A DNA stretch of 64,000 nt from Virgisporangium aliadipatigenens (lineage in GTDB: Bacteria; Actinomycetota; Actinomycetes; Mycobacteriales; Micromonosporaceae), in NCBI RefSeq assembly GCF_016863615.1, contig NZ_BOPF01000012.1, positions 1 through 64,000 on the forward strand, read 5' to 3'. Made by a program: the position numbers and the translations under genes. This document shows, one piece after another, positions 1 to 7,071 of this stretch. The stretch's first letter is position 1; the number at the start of each line of letters is the position of its first letter. The notes beneath the pieces are model-generated. The model ran no database searches. It worked only from the letters and a program-made list of their open reading frames with translations, and was not told the DNA's origin.

Positions 1-2
1 AC

Positions 3-740
3 ACCTTCGCCCGCGCGCAACAGCTACGGGGCCAGCGCAGCAGCGGCAAGGGCATCCGGCACCGTAACCACAAGACCCGTCACCCCGCGCTGCTGCGCGG
101 CCTGCTGCGGCACGAGCCGTGCGAACGGCTGATGCAACCGCACTACAGCAACGGGCACATGTACTACCGCTGCCGCTACCCCCGCGACTACGCCGCTGCG
201 AACGAGCTCGCCCATCCGAGTAACGTCAACCTGTCCGAGGAAGCGGTCATCGATCCGCTCGACGCGTGGCTCGGGACCGCTTTCGGCCCAGCGAACCGGG
301 AACGGACCATCACCGCGATGCTCGACAGCCAACCGGCCGCCACGACCGACCCGAGGCTGGAAAGCCTGCGGGCGGCGATCCGGGAATGTGACCGCAAGTT
401 GGACCGCTACCGCACCGCGCTCGACGGCGGCGCCGACCCCGCCGTCGTCACCGACTGGATCACCACCTGCCAAACCGAACGCCGCCACACCGAACAGCAA
501 CTCCGCGCCGCCGAAGCGGCCACCCCAACGACCCTCACACGGGACGACATCCGCCGCATGATCGACGGACTCGGCGACATCGTCAACGCCCTCAAAACCG
601 CCGACCCAGCCGCCAAAGCCCGCCTCTACGGAGACCTTGGCCTTAACCTGATCTACTCCGCAGAAACAAAAACGGTGCACGTCCGGATCGAATCCGACGT
701 ACACCGTGGGAAATCAGTTTGTGTCCGAGGGGGGACTTGA
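3..740 (+). CDS. Serine recombinase family protein, C-terminal part (5' end outside window)
   Basis: Site-specific DNA recombinase of the large serine type; only the C-terminal part is present and the catalytic N-terminus lies left of the window. The frame is open from base 3. Visible are a recombinase zinc-ribbon region (HPALLRGLL, then HEPCERLMQ, then MYYRCRYP) and a helical, probably coiled-coil stretch (LRAAIRECDRKLDRYRTAL) typical of actinobacterial recombinases. The usual first CxxC of the ribbon reads HxxC, so one zinc ligand is changed to His. The last residues are encoded inside the neighbouring tRNA-Leu gene (stop at 738-740), which places the gene at the edge of an integrated element extending leftward. 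The recombinase assignment is firm; whether it is active cannot be judged. Confidence 0.85.
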   Translation, partial: TFARAQQLRGQRSSGKGIRHRNHKTRHPALLRGLLRHEPCERLMQPHYSNGHMYYRCRYPRDYAAANELAHPSNVNLSEEAVIDPLDAWLGTAFGPANRERTITAMLDSQPAATTDPRLESLRAAIRECDRKLDRYRTALDGGADPAVVTDWITTCQTERRHTEQQLRAAEAATPTTLTRDDIRRMIDGLGDIVNALKTADPAAKARLYGDLGLNLIYSAETKTVHVRIESDVHRGKSVCVRGGT

Positions 741-770
741 ACCCCCACGTCCTATACGGACACTAGCACC
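722..770. other. Probable att site of an integrated element at the tRNA-Leu 3' part
   Basis: The recombinase reading frame runs into the 3' portion of the tRNA-Leu gene and stops there, which is what remains when an element integrates at a tRNA 3' end and restores it. The exact core cannot be defined because the other element end is outside the window. Serine recombinases use tRNA genes less often than tyrosine integrases, so simple adjacency is also possible. Confidence 0.45.
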
Positions 771-805
771 TCAAGCTAGCGCGTCTGCCATTCCGCCACC
801 CGGAC
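722..805 (-). tRNA. tRNA-Leu(GAG)
   Basis: On the minus strand an 84-nt class II tRNA folds: a 7-bp acceptor stem (GTCCGGG with CTCGGAC, one G-U pair), discriminator A at 722, D-arm, a 5-bp anticodon stem CTAGC/GCTAG with loop TTGAGGT, a long variable arm and a T-arm with GGTTCAAGTCCC. The anticodon is GAG (770-772), reading CUC/CUU leucine codons. CCA is not encoded. Its 3' end overlaps the last 19 bp of the recombinase gene, so it is the probable chromosomal attachment site of the element to the left. Confidence 0.93.
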
Positions 806-1340
806 AGGGTCGGTATCGGCCGTCTTGGCCGCACCGGAGAGTTACTGTACACGCCTCGAGGGGGTCTCCGCACCGAGGTACCCCACCGGCACCACCGCGC
901 CGCTCAGCACCACTTCTGTATCCGCCCGAGCCCTCCGGCAACCGACCCCGCAACCCGCCCACGACCTGCACCGCCTGCGCAGGACCCGGACCGGTCGAGG
1001 CCGCCGATGTCGCGGATGCTGCGGTTAGGGACAGCCGCGACAAACCCGGGAGACGGTGCCCGTCCGGCCGCCGCACCCACCCGGGCACCTTCGGCTGCCT
1101 GCTCGTGACCCACCGGCGTCGCGTTCGTCGCCGCTGTCCGGAGGCCCACAACACCCGCAGCCGCCACAACCCGAACACCGCCTCCGAACCGGTTCTCGAT
1201 CAGGTCCCGCCCGAGCGCCCCGAACCCAGGAACGGCAGGGCGCCGAAGCGACATCCCCGAGATCGAAGGCGAAGCGCCATCACGCGACGGTCCACAGTGG
1301 AGGTACACGGGGACACCCGATGGCCGCTGACGCTCGATGC

Positions 1341-1363
1341 CTCGAGGACAGATCGTCCTCGAG
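1341..1363. repeat. Perfect 9-bp inverted repeat (hairpin)
   Basis: CTCGAGGAC (1341-1349), a 5-nt loop AGATC, then GTCCTCGAG (1355-1363). It sits about 40 bp before the 26-bp repeat array. No T-run follows, so a terminator is not obvious; it could be a protein-binding site. Confidence 0.6.
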
Positions 1364-1401
1364 TCCGCCCTGCGCACCCGGGTTCCGCGCCGACAAAAGG
1401 C

Positions 1402-1599
1402 CGCCGGAGAGAGCGTTGACGAGGGGTCGCCGGAGAGAGCGTTGACGAGGGGTCGCCGGAGAGAGCGTCGACGAGAGTCCGCCGCAGAGGACGTCGACGA
1501 GAGTCCGCCGCAGAGAGCGTCGACGAAAGGCCGCCGCAGAGAGCGCCGACGAGAGGCCGCCCGAGAGAACGTCGACGAGAGCCCGCCGAACAGGACACC
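1402..1599. repeat. Array of 26-bp tandem repeats, about 7.5 copies
   Basis: Seven consecutive 26-bp units start at 1402, 1428, 1454, 1480, 1506, 1532 and 1558, followed by a partial unit to 1599; a degenerate half unit precedes at 1389-1401. Units begin CGCCG and share a core close to GCGTCGACGA with the palindrome GTCGAC. The first two units are identical and later ones diverge by a few bases. Because 26 is not a multiple of three, the array cannot encode a regular protein repeat. It ends 45 bp before the MoxR start, so it could act as regulatory sites for that operon. Confidence 0.88.
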
Positions 1600-1631
1600 G
1601 ATCGCGCCCGTCCGGGATGGACGGGATCATC

Positions 1632-1637
1632 TATTGT
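1632..1637 (+). promoter_or_regulatory. -10 element of a leaderless promoter for the MoxR gene
   Basis: TATTGT lies 7 nt before the GTG at 1645, and no Shine-Dalgarno sequence precedes that GTG. This matches many other genes in the window with TANNNT 6-8 nt before the start codon. No clear -35 is seen. Confidence 0.5.
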
Positions 1638-1644
1638 CCTGCGC

Positions 1645-2769
1645 GTGCCGACCGGCGAGGCGTTCGACTACGTGACCTACGGGACCGCTTGCGATCCCGC
1701 CGAGCTGCGACGGTTCCTGGCGCACGCGATGGACGTCAACGAACGCCTCGCCGCCGAGGGCCGTCACGGCACGCCCGTGTGCGTCTGGGGTCGGCACGGC
1801 GTCGGCAAGACGGAGATCGTCGAACAGGTCGTCCGCGAAAGAAGAGCTCGATTCGTATCGGTCGCGCCGGCGCAGTTCGAGGAGATGGGCGATCTGCTGG
1901 GCATGCCGGTCGTCGTCGGCGACGGCGCGGCGACCCGCATGGCGCCGCCGGAGTGGGTGCCCCGCGACGAGGGACCGGGTGTGCTGCTCCTCGACGACGT
2001 CAACCGCGCCGACGATCGCATCCTGCGCGGCCTCATGCAGCTGCTCCAGCGCCACGAACTCGCCTCCTGGCGGCTCCCGCCACGATGGCAGATCGTCTGC
2101 ACCGCCAATCCGGACGGCGGCGACTACTCGGTGACGCCGATGGACGACGCGATGCTCACCCGCATGATGCACGTGACGTTGCGCTTCGACGTGCGGCGCT
2201 GGGCCGCCTGGGCCGAGCGGAACGGGACGGATCCGCGCGGGATCGCGTTCACCCTCGCCTATCCGGAGGCGGTCACCGGCGCGCGGACGACGCCGCGGAC
2301 GCTGGTGCAGTTCTTCGACCGGATCCGCGACATCGCGGACCTGCGCGCCGACCTGGACCTCGTCGCGATGCTCGGCGACGCCTGCCTGGACCCGTCGACC
2401 GTGTCGGCGTTCGTCGCGTTCGTCAATCAGGACCTGGACGAGCTGGTCACGCCGGAGGAGCTGCTCGGCGCCCGCGATTTCGTCCCGGTCGCGGCCAGGC
2501 TGACGGCGCTCGCCGGGGCCGGCCGCCGCCCGGACGTCCTCGCCGCCGTCTGCACCAGACTCATAAACCATCTGAGGGAACGTCGTCAGCGCCTCAACCC
2601 CACCGCCGTCACCAATCTCCGGGCGCTGCTCGGCCTCGACGTGCTGCCGGAGGACATGCGCCTCGCGGTGGCCCAGGATCTGGCCCTGCTGGACCGCTCC
2701 GTCGGCGCGGCGAAGGTGCTCGCCGACCCCGAGGTGACCCGCCTCCTGCTGGGCCTCACCCGGGCATGA
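1645..2769 (+). CDS. MoxR-type AAA+ ATPase
   Basis: A 374-residue AAA+ ATPase of the MoxR/RavA type, a remodelling chaperone that usually works with a VWA-domain partner. Walker A is GRHGVGKT (residues 49-56), Walker B is VLLLDD (about 113-118), sensor 1 is the Asn in CTANPD (about 155) and an arginine follows in MLTRM (about 173). The C-terminal part is helical. The GTG start is chosen because TATTGT lies 7 nt upstream and the fold begins soon after. The stop overlaps the next gene's start (ATGA), so translation is coupled to the VWA-like partner. Which protein is remodelled is unknown. Confidence 0.88.
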   Translation: MPTGEAFDYVTYGTACDPAELRRFLAHAMDVNERLAAEGRHGTPVCVWGRHGVGKTEIVEQVVRERRARFVSVAPAQFEEMGDLLGMPVVVGDGAATRMAPPEWVPRDEGPGVLLLDDVNRADDRILRGLMQLLQRHELASWRLPPRWQIVCTANPDGGDYSVTPMDDAMLTRMMHVTLRFDVRRWAAWAERNGTDPRGIAFTLAYPEAVTGARTTPRTLVQFFDRIRDIADLRADLDLVAMLGDACLDPSTVSAFVAFVNQDLDELVTPEELLGARDFVPVAARLTALAGAGRRPDVLAAVCTRLINHLRERRQRLNPTAVTNLRALLGLDVLPEDMRLAVAQDLALLDRSVGAAKVLADPEVTRLLLGLTRA

Positions 2770-4358
2770 ACCTGGACGAGGTGCGGGCCCAGGTCGACGC
2801 GACCGCCCGCGACCTGCTGATCGGCGAACCGTACTACGGCCACCTGCTGGTCGGCATGATCCGCGTCGTGCGCCGGTCAGCGGCGGGCGTGCACCTGGTC
2901 CCGGCCGGCCCCGCACCCGGCCTGGCCGTCGACGCCGACACCTGGACGGCCCTGTCGCCGGCCGCCCGCATGGCCACCCTCCGCCACGAACTCCTGCACC
3001 TCACCCTCAAGCACCCGCTGCGCGCACGCGCCTTCGCCTCCCTGGACCTGTGGGGCCTCGCCTGCGACCTCGTCGTCAACCAACTCTGCGACACGCGGGA
3101 ACTCCCCGGCGCGATCCACCCGCACGACGTCGGCGTCGAGCCCGGCCACACCGCCGACACCTACTACGCCCTCCTCCGCGACGCCTACACCCGCGCCTGC
3201 CACCCGACCGCCGGCCACGCAACGAAGGCGTGCGCCGTGCTGGGCGGTGCCGCGACAGACCAAGCCGTCGAGGGCGGCGCAACGACGGCGTGCGTGATGG
3301 CGGGCCGGGCCGCAGTGGGATGCGCCGCCGGAGGCCACGCCGCAGCGGGGTGCGTCGCGCCGGGCCGTGCGGCGGCGGGGTGCGCCTGCGGGAGCTGCGT
3401 CGCGACAGCGTGCGCGGCGTCGGGCGGTGCCGCCACGGACCACGCCGCAGAAGGCCGCGCGACGACGCAGCGTGTCGCGTCGGCGTGCGTCATGGCGGGC
3501 CAGGCCGCGACACGTTGCGCCGCCCAGGTCCACGCCGTCATCGGCTGCGCCGCTCATGCAAGGCCCGCGACCGCCGGCCCCACAACGGCGGCGTGCCCCG
3601 ACAGCGCCGGCGGCGCAGGGCGGCCGGACCCCGTCGCGGCCGCGATCAGGCACTGGCTGGACGGCCCCGGACACGCCCGGCACGCCTCCTGGCGGGAGTT
3701 CGCCGCGCTGCCCTCGTCCACCCTCGCGGCGTTCACCTACGGGGTGGACGCCCTGCTGCGCGCCACCGTGCGCCGGATCGGCCCCCGGGGCCGCGGGACG
3801 CTGCCGGGCGGGCTCCTGGAGATCGTCGACGCGATCGTGCGGCCTCCGGAGGTGCCCTGGCGGCGGGTGCTGCGGATGTTCGGGGCGACGGCGGAGCGGA
3901 CGCGGCTGCGGAGCACGGTCACGCGGCCGTCGAAGCGGTACGGCACGACGCCGGGTGTGCGGGTGCGGCGTTCGACCGAGCTGGTGGTGGCCGTCGACAC
4001 GTCGGGCAGCGTCGACGAACGCAGCCTCACGGCGTTCTTCGCCGAGATCCATGCGCTGTGGCGGCGGGGGGTCGCGGTGACGGTGCTCGAGGCGGACACG
4101 GTGGTGCAGCGGGAGTACCCGTACCGGGGCCGGCCGCCGGGGCAGGTGGCGGGGCGGGGCGGGACCGGGTTCGACGCGGCGATCGTGCGCGCGAACGCGC
4201 TCGCGCCGGACGGGCTGGTGTATCTCACCGACGGGTGGGCGCCCCGGCCGGTGGTGTCGGCGCGGATGCCGGTGCTGTGGGCGTTGTGCGCTTCGGATGT
4301 TCCCCCGGATGGAGAGCTACCGGGGCGCAGGGTGCGATTGACCGGGAGGAACGGCTGA
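2766..4358 (+). CDS. VWA-like metallopeptidase-domain protein (DUF2201 type) with Ala/Cys-rich insertion
   Basis: A 530-residue partner of the MoxR ATPase. The N-terminal domain carries a zinc-protease-like HELLH motif (His74, Glu75, His78) as in DUF2201 N-terminal domains. The C-terminal domain is VWA-like, with a MIDAS-type DTSGS (about 411-415) and a later TGFD. Between them, residues about 150-285 are an Ala/Gly/Cys-rich low-complexity stretch with about 13 cysteines and an internal duplication (GGAATD at 3241 and again at 3421, 180 bp apart). The start overlaps the previous stop by 4 bp and the stop overlaps the next start by one base. Metal binding and proteolysis are inferred from motifs only. 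Confidence 0.82.
   Translation: MNLDEVRAQVDATARDLLIGEPYYGHLLVGMIRVVRRSAAGVHLVPAGPAPGLAVDADTWTALSPAARMATLRHELLHLTLKHPLRARAFASLDLWGLACDLVVNQLCDTRELPGAIHPHDVGVEPGHTADTYYALLRDAYTRACHPTAGHATKACAVLGGAATDQAVEGGATTACVMAGRAAVGCAAGGHAAAGCVAPGRAAAGCACGSCVATACAASGGAATDHAAEGRATTQRVASACVMAGQAATRCAAQVHAVIGCAAHARPATAGPTTAACPDSAGGAGRPDPVAAAIRHWLDGPGHARHASWREFAALPSSTLAAFTYGVDALLRATVRRIGPRGRGTLPGGLLEIVDAIVRPPEVPWRRVLRMFGATAERTRLRSTVTRPSKRYGTTPGVRVRRSTELVVAVDTSGSVDERSLTAFFAEIHALWRRGVAVTVLEADTVVQREYPYRGRPPGQVAGRGGTGFDAAIVRANALAPDGLVYLTDGWAPRPVVSARMPVLWALCASDVPPDGELPGRRVRLTGRNG
3220..3620. repeat. Degenerate in-frame repeat region inside the VWA-like gene
   Basis: A G/C-rich stretch of imperfect repeats encoding Ala/Gly/Cys-rich sequence. 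Two related blocks begin at 3241 and 3421, each reading GGAATD, then ATT, then ACVMAG. Third-position base use is less biased than in flanking codons (more codons ending in A). It looks like a minisatellite-type expansion that has stayed in frame. Confidence 0.65.
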
Positions 4359-6724
4359 TGGCGGACCCGTTTGTCGATGTGGCGACGGCGCGGGCGACCC
4401 TCGCGGCGCCGAAGGGCGACGGGCGCCTGGCGCGGGCGCTCGACCCGACGAACCTGGCGACGTGGCTCGCCCTCGACCCGCCCGAACGCCGCGCCGTGCT
4501 GGCCGCCGCCGCCGGCACCGTGCACGAGGCGATGCACAAGGCGGCGAACGACCGCCGCCGCCCCGAACCGGAACGCGAGACGCTGCTGGCGGATCTCGCC
4601 GCGGTGCCGAAGCTCGACGCGAAGACGGCGGGCCGCCACCTCGCCGCGGTCGTCGGCGATCGGGGCCTGCTGCCCGGTGTCACCCCCACCTGGGCGGCCA
4701 CCTGCGTCGCCGCGTACCTGCCCTACGGGCCCGAATATCCGAAGATCTTCCACGACACGGCCCGCATCCGGTTCCTCGCCGGCGACCGCGACGGCGTGAT
4801 CGACGCCGTCACCCAGGGCAGGGCCAACGGCGGCAGCATCTGGCTGATCCGCGACGACGCGCTGCTCGCCGCGATGTGGGACGACCCCCGCTACGTCGCG
4901 CTGTTCACCGGGCCGCCGGAGTTCGACCACCTCGACGCCGCGATCCTGGCCGCGCCGCACGTGCGCACCGTCGATCACCACGCGCCCGCGCAGGACCCGC
5001 CGGACGGCCTCGCGCGCCTGGTCCACCTGGAGAAGCTCGTGCTGCGGGCCGGCCCCTCGGACCGGTTCGTCCGGGCGCTGCTGACGCTGCCGGCGCTGAC
5101 CGAGCTGATCATCCACGACGACGTCGCGAAGGTAGCCGCCGAGACCCTCGACGCGCTGCTGGCGAAGCTGACCACGTTCCGGCTGACGACCCACCTGTGG
5201 GGCGAGCTGATGACGGCCGCCGAGGCCCGGTCGCTGCGCGCCGGCATCGCCGGCCTGCCGCCCTCCGCCCGCCTGTTCCAGATCGCGATCCAGTGCCGCC
5301 TCGACGACGGGACGCCGGTCGAGGCCGCGTCCCTCGACGACGTGTTGTCCGCCGTGGACAGCCCTCTCCCGTACGTGCGCTCCCGTGCCCTCCATCTTCT
5401 GATGGAACGACTTGAGTCCGGCCTCGCCCTCGCTCCGGGCGACGCGGTTCTGGTGGCCGGGGACATCGGCTTCACCGCGACGGAGCTGAAGGAGCGGCTG
5501 GGCCGCATCGGCGTCTCCGTCGCCCGCACCCCCGGTCCGAAGGTGCGCGTGTCGGTCGTCGGCGAACGCCACAAGGGAGCCGCGCACCGGCACGCCGCCG
5601 CCGGCATCGCGCTCACCACCGCCGAACGCCTGCGCGACCTGCTCGACCGCGAGGCGCCCACCGTCATCGGCGCCGCCGCGGCCGACCGGATCCGGGACCT
5701 GCTCGCCTCGCCCGACGCGGCCAACCCGGCCGTCGCGCTCGAACTGATGCGCACCGGCGGCGTTCCGGACGGGATCCTCGCCGAACTGCTCGTCTTCTCC
5801 CGCTGCACCTGGCTCGACAAGAAGCTGCGCGAGCAGGCGCGCAAGCTGTTCATGAAGGTGGCGCCGGCCTCGGTGACGGCCGCCGTGCGCGACCGCGACA
5901 CCCGCTTCACCGTCGAACCGGCCGTAGCCTCGCCGAAGCCCTGGCAGCGCAACAACTACTACGACCTGCGCGACGCGGCCGGCGCCCTGGCCGAACTGTC
6001 CGGCGGCGACATCGACGCGTGGGACGTGGTGATGTTCGCCTACCGGATGTGCGGGGAGACCGCCCTCGTCCTCGGCTGGCGCGGCATGGACGGCGTCGAC
6101 GAACGGGCGTTCGCGCTGCCCGCCACGCGGGAGATCCTGCTGAACAGCCACACGGCGACACGCCTGCCCGAGACGTTCGGCAACCTGCCGCACCTGTGGA
6201 GCCTGTCGCTGAACTACGCCGGCCTCACCGCACTGCCCGAGAGCATCGGAGACCTGCCGGCCCTTTCGGTGCTGCACCTGGAGGGCAATGCGCTCACTAC
6301 GTTGCCGGACCGCGTGGCACGCCTCGCCACCCTGCGTGAGCTGCGCCTGGGCGGGAACCGCTTCCCGACGTTCCCCCGCAGCGTGCTGGCCCTGAACGGC
6401 CTGGAGACGCTCGACTACGCCCACTACGACAAGGGCCTGCGCACGGCCGGCCTGCCGGCCGACTTCGGCGCGCTGACCGGCCTGCGCCGCCTGTCCCTGC
6501 GCGACCAGAACGTCGGCGCGCTGCCCGAGTCGATGCGGGCCATGACGGCACTCGAGGACCTGGACCTGACATCGGGCCGGATCGACGCCCTGCCGGAGTG
6601 GCTCGCCGACCTGCCCGCCCTGGCCAAGCTGCGCCTGACCGCCGCGAAGATCGCCGACCCCGCCTCGGTCGAACCGGTCGTGACACGGCTGCGGGCGCGG
6701 GGAACGGACGTGAGCGCCCCCTAG
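4358..6724 (+). CDS. Large protein with BRCT-like segment and C-terminal leucine-rich repeats
   Basis: A 788-residue protein and third member of the MoxR/VWA-like operon. Residues about 1-350 are helical with no family I recognise. Residues about 360-410 resemble a BRCT domain (DAVLVAGDIGF, then TELKERLGRIG). Residues about 590-775 contain roughly seven leucine-rich repeats of the bacterial type (LP..IG.LP.L..L.L), a probable protein-recognition surface. Start is the ATG at 4358, sharing its A with the preceding stop and preceded by GGGAGGA at 4344-4350. LRR or MolR-like proteins beside MoxR-VWA pairs are known in other bacteria, where roles in metal handling or biological conflict have been proposed. 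The function here is unknown. Confidence 0.75.
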   Translation: MADPFVDVATARATLAAPKGDGRLARALDPTNLATWLALDPPERRAVLAAAAGTVHEAMHKAANDRRRPEPERETLLADLAAVPKLDAKTAGRHLAAVVGDRGLLPGVTPTWAATCVAAYLPYGPEYPKIFHDTARIRFLAGDRDGVIDAVTQGRANGGSIWLIRDDALLAAMWDDPRYVALFTGPPEFDHLDAAILAAPHVRTVDHHAPAQDPPDGLARLVHLEKLVLRAGPSDRFVRALLTLPALTELIIHDDVAKVAAETLDALLAKLTTFRLTTHLWGELMTAAEARSLRAGIAGLPPSARLFQIAIQCRLDDGTPVEAASLDDVLSAVDSPLPYVRSRALHLLMERLESGLALAPGDAVLVAGDIGFTATELKERLGRIGVSVARTPGPKVRVSVVGERHKGAAHRHAAAGIALTTAERLRDLLDREAPTVIGAAAADRIRDLLASPDAANPAVALELMRTGGVPDGILAELLVFSRCTWLDKKLREQARKLFMKVAPASVTAAVRDRDTRFTVEPAVASPKPWQRNNYYDLRDAAGALAELSGGDIDAWDVVMFAYRMCGETALVLGWRGMDGVDERAFALPATREILLNSHTATRLPETFGNLPHLWSLSLNYAGLTALPESIGDLPALSVLHLEGNALTTLPDRVARLATLRELRLGGNRFPTFPRSVLALNGLETLDYAHYDKGLRTAGLPADFGALTGLRRLSLRDQNVGALPESMRAMTALEDLDLTSGRIDALPEWLADLPALAKLRLTAAKIADPASVEPVVTRLRARGTDVSAP

Positions 6725-6735
6725 AAAGGATTAAG

Positions 6736-6773
6736 GGGTGCCGCGGGAAAGGGGGAGGTTCTCCGCGGCACCC
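6736..6773. terminator. Hairpin terminator after the MoxR operon
   Basis: GGGTGCCGCGG (6736-6746) and its complement CCGCGGCACCC (6763-6773) form a perfect 11-bp stem with a 16-nt loop, 11 bp after the stop of the LRR gene. No T-tract follows, which is common in high-GC actinomycetes. Confidence 0.7.
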
Positions 6774-6840
6774 AGCTCGTGTCGGAACGGGTCACGCCGG
6801 CCGGAGACCTGGGGACGAGGCAGTACCGGCGGACCCTCGA

Positions 6841-6984
6841 TCAGGCGAAGAGGCTGACGCCACCCGGCCCGACGAGCAGCCCGACGATGATGAGGACCAC
6901 GCCCCAGAGAATCTGGCCCCGGACGATCGTGACGATGCCGGCGACCACGAGGATCACTGCGAGAAGCCAGAGCAGGTTATACAT
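6841..6984 (-). CDS. GPGG-motif small membrane protein
   Basis: A 47-residue protein starting MYNLLWLLAV and ending GGVSLFA. It consists of two hydrophobic helices (about residues 3-21 and 26-39) separated by a short polar turn (VRGQ), with the GPGG motif near the C-terminus. Small proteins of this kind are widespread in actinomycetes and have no assigned function. Start is the ATG at 6984; an in-frame ATG eight codons upstream is less likely because family members begin just before the first helix. It lies between the MoxR operon terminator and the M20 peptidase and faces left. Confidence 0.75.
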   Translation of the reverse strand: MYNLLWLLAVILVVAGIVTIVRGQILWGVVLIIVGLLVGPGGVSLFA

Positions 6985-7071
6985 GTCCCGGGAGATACCC
7001 CTGGGCATATTTCGATAAACGCCGGAGGGCCGCCGTGCGGGCCGTCGTACCGGGGGAGTAAGAAGGTGGGC

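Larger units (their letters stand above)
806..1644. other. 839-bp region without a supported gene
   Basis: No reading frame here has a family signature, a good start or consistent third-position G/C bias; the open frames are arginine- or proline-rich and shift through the repeats. The region holds upstream sequence of tRNA-Leu, a 9-bp hairpin at 1341-1363, an array of 26-bp tandem repeats at 1402-1599 and the probable promoter of the MoxR gene at 1632-1637. Confidence 0.6.

Noticed and set aside
1389-1600. CRISPR array
   Set aside because: The 26-bp units are contiguous and degenerate with no unique spacers, and no cas genes are near.
706-1630. Several open frames of 100-240 codons on both strands
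   Set aside because: They are arginine- or proline-rich, lack motifs and ribosome sites, and cross a repeat array of non-triplet period.
3050-4357. Upstream extension of the LRR gene through the VWA-like gene
   Set aside because: That frame is Arg/Gly-rich without motifs, while the overlapping frame carries HELLH and the VWA-like MIDAS; the LRR gene has a good ribosome site and ATG at 4358.
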